Shown here: piece by piece, positions 49,430 to 62,200 of the stretch | Position numbering within the stretch: position 1 is the first letter of the stretch | Layout: each line of letters starts with the position of its first letter | Source of the DNA: Loxodes magnus | Lineage: Eukaryota > Ciliophora > Karyorelictea > Loxodida > Loxodidae | DNA length: 64,000 nucleotides | Direction of reading: 5' to 3' | NCBI GenBank assembly: GCA_946699065.1 | Contig: CAMPDV010001540.1 | Coordinates: 37,160 to 101,159 of the forward strand | The notes under the pieces: generated by a model | What the model was told of the DNA's origin: nothing | Databases searched by the model: none | Seen by the model: only the letters and a program-made list of their open reading frames with translations | Translations under genes and position numbers: made by a program

Positions 49430-50440
49430 AGTAGGTCTGAAAAAACTTGTAAAATCGATCATGCTTTTTTTAAAGATTTGTTATTAATATCAATCTAAAA
49501 TTTAAGAAATGTATTCTTTCCTTGGATTTTCAACCAGTTCCAGTTGTCCATTTTTTATCGAGGCTGGAATTCATCGACCATTTTTTTATGTGAATGGTTA
49601 CCACTTCTCCATCTTGCTTAAGTCACTTTTTCTCAAATCTTATATTTATAAACTCTATTACTATTTAAAAAAAACTTCTAATTTAATTTTTTCAGGTTCT
49701 CTAGTCCTCTTGTCTATTACATTTTTTGAAATAAAAGTATTTTTTTATTAATTGTTAGGTAGATTTGCAATATCAACACCTCTTTATTTTCTATTTTTAA
49801 TTTTAGAAAGATTATTTAGCTGAATGAAAGGATTAGAAAGAAAGTGCGAGGAAAAGAAAAACTTTTAAATACAGGATAACATATTTAATTGAAGAAAGCA
49901 AATCCAATAATGAAAAGATATTAAAAACTCTTTTAAGTTAATCTTTACTTGAAAGAAGGAATTTCTCAAATTTTTTCAAACTTCTTGCTTCTTCAATTCT
50001 TTAAATTTCTATTTAAGTATTTAATTGATTAGTTGTGATATCAGTCTTATTTTCTTCAGTAACAGTAAGAATTTCTTCTATTGGGTTGAATTAAAATTAA
50101 GGCCTAAGTTTTTTCTGTTAAGGTTTTTTTAAGCAAGAACTTTTTTAATTACTTGCTTCTAAATTTAATTATTTTTAATTCCATCATTAATTTAATTATT
50201 TTCTATAATATTACAGACTAGCTCTTCTTTCTTTCAGATTTTTCTTTAATTTATCACTTTACCAATGAATGAATTCATTTTACTATTTGATTATTATGAT
50301 TCTGTCCTAATTACCTTGCATTATTTTTCCTTGACTTTATGATGAAGATTCTTTAGCTTTTATTTTTTCTCTTCAAGTCTTATTTATCATCCAGTCTTTA
50401 TTTTTTATGTTTTTCATACTTATTTTATCCATTTTTTTAA
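49430..50440 (-). mobile_element. CCHC retroposon copy E, decayed
   Basis: In minus orientation it starts with A-run plus ATGG at 50432 (MDKISMKNIKNKD). It continues through KAKESSSQSQGKIMQG, aligned with copy C, and a coil (TTNQLNTQIEIQRIEEARSL near 50000). The knuckle is not recognisable. The tail at 49480-49610 repeats the family layout: a hairpin beginning GTGG, A7-TGG, a TCGA/TCGA stem, A6-TGG, then CTGG-TTGAAAAT-CCAAG (49521-49537). Several breaks are present. Confidence 0.65.
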
Positions 50441-50444
50441 TTAG

Positions 50445-52230
50445 ATTAACTATAGAAAGGAACTATTTTGAACTTAAAGGATTAATAGAAATGTAATTAT
50501 GAATGTCTATTTTAAAATTATAAGACCAAATATAAAAATTTATAAATTTATATTAATTTATCATTGTTTTAAATAGGAAAAAATGCATTAAAAATATTTA
50601 GTTAAAATAAATATTAAAGCAAATGATTTGATATAAAGATTTAGATAAAACAGATATGGAGCAAGATATTTAATCAGGAAATATACTAAACTTACTTAAT
50701 ATCTATAAGAAAATATAGTAAAAGCATATTTATTATTATTATATGATATGATATAAATAGTAATATTTAACTCAATATATGGGTAATTTTTATATTTTAT
50801 CTTATTCTTGGTCTCAAAAATTTTTATATTTTTTAATAAATTACCTATAACTTGCTTTATCAATGTTTCAAAATCTATAATGACCTTTTCGTCTATTAAG
50901 AAGTTTAATGATCTTATACCATAATTTTAGCACATTTCAATTTCTATTTTAAATATCTGCAATATATTTCTATAATTTTCTATAGAGAAAAACTTCAACA
51001 AAACCTAAACACTATGTAAGCTAAGTAAAATTAAATATTTTTTAAGTTATTGGTAATAAATAGGATAAATAACCAAGATAACTTACATTTAAAATAATTT
51101 TTAATTTTCTTAACACAAGTTAAAATGAAAACTTTTTATAGGATTGAAGAAGAATATAATTTTTTTAGTAAAAAATGATGATTTTCCTGATATTCTAATT
51201 TTGAATGCAAATAGAAATTTAAAATTTCATCAAAAGAAAAGATTCATTAATTAAAATAAAATATTGTGCTAGTTAAGCAGCTTTAAATGCTTATTAAATA
51301 TCAATCTTCATTTTGCTTTTCATTTTATATAAAATTGTTAATTTTTTCTTGTATTTGAACTTCTTTAAAATTTGATTATGTTTATTTTTCTTCTTAACAT
51401 TTTTTTATTAAATTGTTCTTAGTTCGATACAATTTCAGATAGTTTTAATTATTCAATCTATTTTATTCCTATTTTATTTATATTTTTTCGTATTTATGAA
51501 GATCTACTTATATTCTAGTAATTATTTTATTTTTTATCAGTTTATACTGTGAGAATAAGATTAATCTTTTTATTTTCTTAATAAATGATTTTCTAAGTTT
51601 ACTTGAAATTTAAGGGGGCCTTTATAGTAGAAACTATCATATGTGCTTGTTGGTTTCATCACACTTACAATATTTTTTTATATTATGTATCTATCGCTTA
51701 AATAACTTCAAAAAGTAATAATTAAGTTTTAAGTTTAAAAATTATTTTTTAGTATATATGTTATTTTTGGTAAATTTTACTACTAATATATTGTTTAAAG
51801 ATTATTTTTGCATTTAGTTCCCTTTTTTTGTTTTTGTTATTGCATTATTTTATTTCCATTTTATTCTTAAAAAATTTCTTTTAAACAATTGAAAAGATAA
51901 AAATATAAGAAAATTTAAAAATAGTAAATTTAAGTTTCATTTAAAAGCTAAAATTAAAGTATTTTTAATTTAACAAAATAATTAATTTTATAGAGCAGTA
52001 TGATAATTTTAGTTGCGCTTATTAAAAAAAGAACAAAATTTTTTAAATCTATTTACTTATAATTGTTTTATAAAGCTTTACCAAAAATCTATTATGTTAA
52101 TACATTATAGGTTCAAACATTTTTATTCAAAACTTAAACTATAATTTTTTAATGCTTTTAATTATCGAAATTCCTTTCTTCAAGATAAAAATAAATTAAA
52201 ACAAAATTAATGAAATAGTCAGGAATATTT
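50445..52230. other. A+T-rich stretch with one faint coding trace
   Basis: Mostly featureless. On the minus strand around 51200-51480 a K-rich frame (LRTIQQKNVKKKNKHNQILK) may be a further eroded relative, but no knuckle is visible. Confidence 0.35.
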
Positions 52231-52234
52231 GCTA

Positions 52235-52830
52235 AAAAACCTTTTTAAGCTAGTTGTTGCTTTTCGGTGAGTTATCGATTTTCCTTCCGGTGAGTATTAA
52301 TAGTCAAAGTGAATTGGGTCGTCTAACAGTATGCTTCGCATGGAGACGTATTCTTCTGGTACGAGGTCAAATCTGTCTAAGGGTGAAGTTTTCCTCTTGT
52401 ACATCTCCTACTAGGATCACAGTAGAGGCGATTTTGCATTCTTCTTAAATTTTTTAACTTTTTTTTAAATTTCTTTATCGCTTACTGCTCCTGATAGATT
52501 TAAATTCTCCATTAGTTCCTCTATTTTTCAACAAAAGTTTTGCATTGTCTATAGAGGTGCCAAGCACTGCCACATAGGTATTATTATTTCTGAGTCTTGG
52601 CTTACTGGTATTTTGCGGGAGAAGGAGGGCTAGGTAAGGAATGCCCATTCTCTTCTAGTTTCATCATTTCAGGAGCTATTGTTTACTGTTATAGCTGTTC
52701 TTGGGCTTTGTCCGACTTCTCGAGATGCTTCACTAGCTGTCATCTAAGGTCTTTACTTCATCTCTAAGTCCCTGGACTTCCTTTTCAAAGCGGGCCTGGA
52801 GTTTCTAGCTTAGAGCCAGCCCGTTGCTAT
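52235..52830 (-). mobile_element. CCHC retroposon copy I, GC-rich and 5'-truncated
   Basis: About 45% GC in a 20% background. The minus strand encodes a coiled coil (LQARFEKEVQGLRDEVKTL at about 52740-52800, then LEKSDKAQEQLQQQ), a Pro/Ser linker (SLPSPPSPAK) and a knuckle LCGSAWHLYRQC near 52550 (first Cys missing), followed by a basic region (IKKFKKKLKNLRRM). Downstream hairpins include TCCTA-G-TAGGA (52408-52418) and ATGC-GAA-GCAT (52331-52341) inside GTCT/AGAC. There is about one frame break in the coil. Its low A+T content suggests that it is the youngest or least mutated piece. Confidence 0.68.
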
Positions 52831-52834
52831 ATAA

Positions 52835-55800
52835 TTAAATTAAAAAATTAATGATATTTTTAAAATATCATTATGATTACATCATTATTCAAATTTTTTT
52901 TAATCACTCTATATCAATTTATTTAAATTAAATATTTAAGACTAATCTTTCTAAATTATTTTCTGTTTTGCATGACTCCAATTTTATTATGAGTTTTACA
53001 TAAAAATTTAATTATCATTTATTATTTTTATAATCTTAGTTTTTCCCTATTCATTTTCCCTTAGATTATATTTTAACAGATAAAGAAATTGGATAACTTT
53101 AATTTAAAAAAATAAATAACTAAATTTCTTAAATTATTTAGTTTTTAATTTCTAATAATAAAAGACGTTATGTATTATAAGAGCTATAGTAATTAATCTA
53201 TTAGACTTAAATAAAGGCTAAAATATTCTTAATTCTATCTAATTTAAATTACTTAAATAATCATTAAATTTAGATTAAGCTACTAATATATAATGTAAAT
53301 GCATTTTATATTTAATACTTAGCTATTATAACTCTTTTCTTCTGCTACTTTAATAGTCTTTTCTAACCTAAATTTATTTGCTTACTTTTAAAGTTTAAAA
53401 CCAAATTATCTGGACTGCAAAAATTGGAAGGCCAATTAATGATTTAAATTAATTTTTAAAGAAAAAAGAAAAGTAAGTTATAATTAACACTTATATTCTA
53501 AAATAAACTTTTAGGAAGCAATACTTATGTAATAAAGAATCTCATAATCAGAAATCAAATTAAAATTAAAGGCATAAAAGAATCTAGATACAAAATTAAG
53601 AAACATAAAAAATTAAAAAATTGTGGATGATTTTCTCTTCATAAGATTTTTAGATTAATTTATCAATGCTATTAAGTTAATTTATAAATTTGTTTCTATT
53701 TGACATTTAATATCAGTAAATCTAATAGTAGAAAATTAAAAATAAATAAGATAGAAATTCTTTCCTTCAACTTCCATAAATAGAAGAGTAGAAAAAATTG
53801 ATGGGAAGAGGTATTGAAAAACTAAAATTAACTCCTATAATAGAGTGAAATTTATTTAATGAAACATATATTATTAATAAAAAGTGCTTATATTAGAATA
53901 TCATAACTACAAGTTTTATTTATTTTTATTGAAGAAATTTCAATTTTTCTTTATAAAGTTATTGAATTTTAAATATAGTTAATATTTCATCATTTTTTAT
54001 TATAATCCAATTTTTTTTCACTCTTAACTTATTTACATCTACGTTAAGAGATCCTCAACTTTATTTTTAGCAATTATAAAAATTTCAGTATTTTCACTTA
54101 TTTAAATGTTATTTTTTATAAGATACAGATTAAAAAAAATAATTAATATTTAATAGCAAACAGAACTCTCATAAATCATAAACATAATTTCTGAAAAAAT
54201 ATAGCAAAATTAAAATAGATTAAATCTTTATATAACTAATTTAAATTAATAGTTTAATTCTAGAAACTTATTATCGAAAAATTCAAAATAAAGCTTAATT
54301 AACTTCAATAATTCGATCTAAAAAGCTGAAGACGTTTATTAAGGGAGAATTCCATGACTTTTGGATTTTTTACTATTTTTAGAAATCTTATCATTCTTAC
54401 TTTTTTAATAATCTTAATGTTAAAATGCAAACCTTATTAATTTCTTTTTAAACCGATTTTCTTACTATTTTTCTTCTTCACCTTTCTCTTAAATATATTT
54501 AACAAGTCTTTAGATCAAATTCTGTGAATAAAATTACTATTTTCCGAAGTAAATTTTTAGAGATAAGGATTTTTTAATTAAAGAAGAGGATTTGAATCTT
54601 GGAAAAAGATTTCCTTAGTTATTTTAAAATAATAAATAACTTGCATCTTATTTAATTTTTTAAATGCTTATTGTTTTACTTTATTCAATTTCTCTATTCT
54701 AATCAATTTCTTTATCCCATAAATAAATTTTACCCGTTTATCCTCATATTTTTTGAGTCATTCTATCTGTTAATGATAATAAAAAGTTTCATAAAGTAAA
54801 CACTTTCTATATAATATAATTTAAACTAGCAATAATAAAATATTATCCCTCTATTAATATATTTACATAATCCTATTTAAGTTATACTAAAATATTTACA
54901 TTTTAAGTATTTACATATAAGAAAATTTAATATATGTTTATTGAATAAATATTCAAAATTTATTTAAAGCCTTTTAAAGTCTTAGACAAATAACCTAAAA
55001 ATGGATTATGAAAAAAATATAACAAACATTCTTGGAAAATAAAACTCTGAAATTTCAAATCTCAGGATTAAACAAAAATTAGGGTTTTATTATAAACTGC
55101 AGTAAAAATCCAATAGGAAAATATCTAATCAAAAAAGGAATTTAGTAAAAAATTGGAAAATCTATAAATAAGTTTTCTTATATAAAAAATAGAATAAAGA
55201 TTCAATTATTTTACTGCATGTTAACAGTTATCAATCTAGAAAAAATAAAAAATAAAAATTTTATGGAAATTGAGAAGGAATAAAAACTTAATTACACTAG
55301 TAAACAGAGAAAAATATTAAGATGCTATTCTGCAAAAGAAAAGACACCTAATAAGGTAATATTTACAGTTTAAGATTAAATAAAAATAGAATAAAAATCT
55401 TTGAATGGCTTCAAAAGAGACAGCAAAAATTTTATAAGAATAAATAAAATTGAAGTTTTTAACCTTATAAAGATAGATTCACTTAATTTATTTATTATTA
55501 TTATTTTATAAATTTAAAATATTACTAATTAAATTTAAAATAATATATATGCGTTTTTAAAGTTAATTTTAATTCTTTATATGATCTAAATAATCATTAC
55601 AAATTATTTAAATTATTATAGTCAAGTTAACTATATAAAAAGTCATAAATTCAGAAAATTTTTATTTTTACATTAAATCCTAATTCATTTTTTTATTATT
55701 GTTTCATGGTTAAATTGATTATACTCTATAGAAAAATGTTGATATTAGTAGTAAGATATTGTTTTCTCACATGCTTAATATTTATTGTAACTTTTTTATT

Positions 55801-55845
55801 TCTATATAAAAGAATATTATACTTTCTATTCTGAGTTGCTTAAGT
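52835..55845. other. A+T-rich stretch without recognisable genes
   Basis: About 3 kb with no supported gene or repeat. Confidence 0.5.
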
Positions 55846-55889
55846 AGTTCTATTTACATAATCTTTAATGCTAATGCTATTTCGGTTTT

Positions 55890-56231
55890 ATAAATTCGCG
55901 AATGGATAATTGAAAAGATGGTGGGAGCTGAGAATGATCTTCGTGACTTAACTTTCTGGTTTTATGGCTAGGAGCAAGTTCCTTTCCTGTCGCTGAGAAA
56001 GTCCCTGGTCCGAATCATTTCTGAAGGGAACGCTGTTTTGAGATTATCCGCTCTTAGTAGGGGCTTGAAGCCTGGCTGCTCATAGCGATGGAGCTCCCTA
56101 GCAGCTGTGCCTGGAGCACAACAGGATATCCCCGTTATTCCATAAAAAGAGAGCGTCGGGTCGTTCAATCGGAAAGGAGTTTCTGGTCCAAAAACTTTTT
56201 TAGTTGAAATTAATTAATAAATTCGCGAATG
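55890..56231. mobile_element. GC-rich 312-bp insert between 15-bp direct repeats
   Basis: ATAAATTCGCGAATG at 55890-55904 and 56217-56231 brackets about 312 bp of roughly 50% GC. The direct repeat contains the palindrome ATTCGCGAAT. Inside are perfect hairpins GGCTT-G-AAGCC (about 56065-56075) and TGTGC-CTGGA-GCACA (about 56105-56119). An A-box-like TGGCTAGGAGC (55965) and B-box-like GGTCCGAATCA (56006) sit at tRNA-like spacing, with a T6 run near 56195. This fits a SINE, but no tRNA was folded. It could instead be captured foreign DNA, because both strands are open. Confidence 0.55.
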
Positions 56232-56232
56232 A
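55918..56232 (+). CDS. ORF filling the GC-rich insert (104 aa, ciliate code)
   Basis: ATG at 55918 to UGA at 56230 spans the whole insert and the right direct repeat, using five in-frame UAA or UAG as Gln. The product (for example AVPGAQQDIPVIPQKESVG near residue 70) has ordinary composition and no domain that I recognise. The opposite strand is also open across the insert (GITGISCCAPGTAAREL, 56130-56080). One of the two may be an accident of high GC, and coding is not proven. Confidence 0.3.
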
Positions 56233-56234
56233 GT

Positions 56235-59215
56235 TTTAATTTAATTTGGTTAATCTTATGAAAGTTTCAAAAGCAGTTAAGTCTTATTTCTCTTGCCGTA
56301 GGCCTTGAAATGAATTAATTATTCCGCTAAAATGATAATAACTTTAAAGCTATCTCTTTTTATATCTTTAACTATTCTATTTTTTATTATACTAAATTCA
56401 AATTTAATTAATTTTAACTTCTAATTGTATTAAAATAGCAAATTTCTCTCTTTTTATTATACTTTTAATAGATATAATAAATATATTTTTAACATGCAAT
56501 TGTGTGAATTTATTTGGAAAGCAATTCCTTCAAATAAATAAAGTATTTAATATATATAAATCATAAAATATTTAAATTATTTAATATTTTTAAGTTGAAG
56601 CTACAGTGAAAAAACCAGATCAACATTTTATAGGCTTCAATTATTAGTTTAAAATATAATTTTTTTTAAAGTTTTATTAACTATCATACCAAAACTTTCA
56701 TATATAGAAATGGTTTAAAATTAAGTAAGCAAATACTTAAAATTATAAATATTTATTATAAGAAATTTATATTAATACATATTATATTTACTATTATTCA
56801 ATTAAATTATGCTAATCAAACTTTTATAAAAAAGGTTCAAAGGAATCGTTATCTAACTTGATATATTAATCTTATTAATATAAAGCAAGTCATGAAATTT
56901 CTTATCAAAGAAATTTTTTATAAAAAAAGTTTATACATAATGGATTTTTAGGATATTCAATATTAATTTAATTGGTGAGCATTTTTTTAATCCAACATAA
57001 TTAGATTTTAAATTAAATCAAAAAGTAAAAATTATTAGATTGTTAAAAATTAATACATTTCATAAAATTTTTAAGTTTACTTAATACTTAGATATTTTAG
57101 TTACTTTGATTAGTTTTAATTAATTAATTAATTTTATTTCTATTACTATTTTAATAAATCTTAGTTACTAAGTTTTTATTATTTTTTATGTTATTATTAT
57201 AAACTGAAATAAATCTATATTATTAAGTATTTTATTTAAGTAAATACAAAATTTAAAAATAGAAAAAATAAATATTAGTCTTACTATTTTATGATTAAAT
57301 GCATTTAATAAATTGCAATTATCTAAAATATAAAAATTTGCAGAAATTTATATGATAAGAATTACTACTTTCTTAGAAATTATTCAGTACAAAATATTAT
57401 AAAGTTGGTTTCATATATTCTTTTAAATGGATTTAAATAATTCAATTCGAAAGTACAATAGAGGATCTGAAAAGTTAGTAAAATAAATAAAAGATATCTT
57501 AAGTTAAGAAAATTATATAGATCTCAAGTGGTTATTCAAAAGGATATAAGATTTATTTTAAATTTTATTTTAAATAAAAGTAAAAAAGTAACTTTAAAAA
57601 TATAAAAATGTATTATAAAAATTAAATCTAACTAATAATCTTTTAAAAAGCATCATAAATTAAATTATTAAAAGTGCATTAGAAAACATACAAATTAAAT
57701 TCCTAATCTATAAAAAGCATATAAACTAAATTATATTAATTAAAAGACTTCTAGCAAAGCGAAGTTAAATTTATATCTTAATTATCATGTTTTGATATAT
57801 CTTTACTTTAAAGAACTTATAGGTAAATCATTTATATAATGATAGTGATATTAAAAAAATAGCGTATACTATATAAACTATTTAAATATCTTTATATAAA
57901 CTATAATAAAAAACTTAAGAAATACCTAAAGTAAATTTAATTCAAATTTATAAATTTAATCTAAATATATTTAAAAATAATATTATTTTAATATCTTTTT
58001 CATTTAATAAAGTAAAATGAATATTTTATTATCAAAAATAGCAATTTAGAATATAACAATAAGAATAAATAGCCATTTCTCAATTTAAATCTTAAAATAT
58101 TTTTAACTTAGAAAATAAATCAATAAAAGCCAAATATGATTTAATTTAGTTAAAATTATTAATAAATTATTTATTTTTAAATCAATAAATAGTACTTATT
58201 TTATAAATCTAAATATAAGTGTTTTTAAGATAAATTTTATTACATTATTTTTATCAAATTATATTAAGATAATTTATGATCTAATTAACTGATAAAATTT
58301 AATAAATATAGTTTTGCAAAAACTATTAAGAAATATAAAAATTTAATATTTATTTATAATTTTGTATTATAATAATTATAATACTTTCTATTAAGATAAT
58401 ATTTGCTAATCTTCATTAGAGTTAACTATTTATTTCATCTTAACTTTAAGAATAATATAATAGATAATCTAAGGACTCTACTAGCATAAGAGTTTGATTT
58501 TATAAGCTTGATTTAAATTCCTTATTAGAATTTGTAGCATATTATTATTATTTTTTAAGCAATAAATAAATTTAAAGCTTAATCTCTAAATTTATTTTAT
58601 AATAATTTTTTTTAATTAATTACATTAATTGAATCTAATTAATTTTTCTTAAGAATATAATTTTTAGAAACATTAAATAAAATTTCATAACTATTTTATA
58701 ATTTATTAAAGTATAAATAAAAAGGATAGTATTTATATATAAAGCTTAACATAAGATTAATTTTTTAATTTTAAAGTATTAAGATTAGAAATAATACATC
58801 ATTAAACGTCTTGGAACATTCATCTAAATTCTTAATTACTATATGTAATTATTTTTTCCAACAAGTATTAGTACTTAAAATAGCTTTAAATAATTGGTAA
58901 TTAATGTCTAATAAATTATTTTGGTTGTATTATTTGATAAGGTGATTGATAAGATGATATGAATAGTTATATTTAATAATAGATATTAAATTTTAGATAA
59001 TTATAAAGGATTTGAATTTTAAAGAAATGTTGTACTTTTATTATTTTAGGTTTATACTAATCTAATTAGTTTAATATTTGGAATAAATATTTCTAATAAA
59101 GTAATTAAAAGATATTAAATCTATTTATTTTAGAATAGATATAAATAATTTTCTTATTTTAATAATAATGCTTGTATGTAATAAAATCTATAATATTATA
59201 TAAAAATGTATTATT
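56235..59215. other. A+T-rich stretch without recognisable genes
   Basis: Featureless A+T-rich DNA leading into the satellite. Confidence 0.5.
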
Positions 59216-59218
59216 AAG

Positions 59219-62200
59219 TTTTAATATACTTTTAATACTTTAATATACTTTAATATACTTTAATATACTTTAATATACTTTAATATACTTTAATATACTT
59301 TAATATACTTTAATATACTTTAATATACTTTAATATACTTAATATACTTTAATATACTTTAATATACTTTAATATACTTTAATATACTTTAATATACTTT
59401 AATATACTTTAATATACTTTAATATACTTTAATATACTTTAATATACTTTAATATACTTTAATATACTTTAATATACTTTAATATACTTCAATATACTTT
59501 AATATACTTTAATATACTTTAATATACTTTAATATACTTTAATATACTTTAATATACTTTAATATACTTTAATATACTTTAATATACTTTAATATACTTT
59601 AATATACTTTAATATACTTTAATATACTTTAATATACTTTAATATACTTTAATATACTTTAATATACTTTAATATACTTTAATATACTTTAATATACTTT
59701 AATATACTTTAATATACTTTAATATACTTTAATATACTTTAATATACTTTAATATACTTTAATATACTTTAATATACTTTAATATACTTTAATATACTTT
59801 AATATACTTTAATATACTTTAATATACTTTAATATACTTTAATATACTTTAATATACTTTAATATACTTTAATATACTTTAATATACTTTAATATACTTT
59901 AATATACTTTAATATACTTTAATATACTTTAATATACTTTAATATACTTTAATATACTTTAATATACTTTAATATACTTTAATATACTTTAATATACTTT
60001 AATATACTTTAATATACTTTAATATACTTTAAATACTTTAATATACTTTAATATACTTTAATATACTTTAATATACTTTAATATACTTTAATATTTTAAA
60101 TACTTTAATACTTTAATATACTTTAATATACTTTAATATACTTTAATATACTTTAATATACTTTAATATACTTTAATATACTTTAATATACTTTAATACT
60201 TTAATATACTTTAATATACTTTAATATACTTTAATATACTTTAATATACTTTAATATACTTTAATATACTTTAATATACTTTAATATACTTTAATATACT
60301 TTAATATACTTTAATATACTTTAATATACTTTAATATACTTTAATATACTTTAATATACTTTAATATACTTTAATATACTTTAATATACTTTTATATACT
60401 TTAATAATATACTTTAATATACTTTAATATACTTTAATATACTTTAATATACTTTAATATACTTTAATATACTTTAATATACTTTAATATACTTTAATAT
60501 ACTTTAATATACTTTAATATACTTTAATATACTTTAATATACTTTAATATACTTTAATATACTTTAATATACTTTAATATACTTTAATATACTTTAATAT
60601 ACTTTAATATACTTTAATATACTTTAATATACTTTAATATACTTTAATATACTTTAATATACTTTAATATACTTTAATATACTTTAATATACTTTAATAT
60701 ACTTTAATATACTTTAATATACTTTAATATACTTTAATATACTTTAATATACTTTAATATACTTTAATATACTTTAATATACTTTAATATACTTTAATAT
60801 ACTTTAATATACTTTAATATACTTTAATATACTTTAATATACTTTTAATATACTTTTAATATACTTTAATATACTTTAATATACTTTAATATACTTTAAT
60901 ATACTTTAATATACTTTAATATACTTTAATATACTTTAATATACTTTAATATACTTTAATATACTTTAATATACTTTAATATACTTTAATATACTTTAAT
61001 ATACTTTAATATACTTTAATATACTTTAATATACTTTAATATACTTTAATATACTTTAATATACTTTAATATACTTTAATATACTTTAATATACTTTAAT
61101 ATACTTTAATATACTTAATATATATACTTTTATATACTTTAATATACTTTAATATACTTTAATATACTTTAATATACTTTAATATACTTTAATATACTTT
61201 AATATACTTTAATATACTTTAATATACTTTAATATACTTTAATATACTTTAATATACTTTAATATACTTTAATATACTTTAATATACTTTAATATACTTT
61301 AATATACTTTAATATACTTTAATATACTTTAATATACTTTAATATACTTTAATATACTTTAATATACTTTAATATACTTTAATATACTTTAATATACTTT
61401 AATATACTTTAATATACTTTAATATACTTTAATATACTTTAATATACTTTAATATACTTTAATATACTTTAATATACTTTAATATACTTTAATATACTTT
61501 AATATACTTTAATATACTTTAATATACTTTAATATACTTTAATATACTTTAATATACTTTAATATACTTTAATATACTTTAATATACTTTTTACTTTAAT
61601 ATACTTTAATATACTTTAATATACTTTAATATACTTTTAATATACTTTAATATACTTTAATATACTTTAATATACTTTAATATACTTTAATATACTTTAA
61701 TATACTTTAATATACTTTAATATACTTTAATATACTTTAATATACTTTAATATACTTTAATATACTTTAATATACTTTAATATACTTTAATATACTTTAA
61801 TATACTTTAATATACTTTAATATACTTTAATATACTTTAATATACTTTAATATACTTTAATATACTTTAATATACTTTAATATACTTTAATATACTTTAA
61901 TATACTTTAATATACTTTAATATACTTTAATATACTTTAATATACTTTAATATACTTTAATATACTTTAATATACTTTAATATACTTTAATATACTTTAA
62001 TATACTTTAATATACTTTAATATACTTTAATATACTTTAATATACTTTAATATACTTTAATATTTAATATACTTTAATATACTTTAATATACTTTAATAT
62101 ACTTTAATATACTTTAATATACTTTAATATACTTTAATATACTTTAATATATATACTTTAATATATATACTTTAATATACTTTAATATACTTTAATATAC

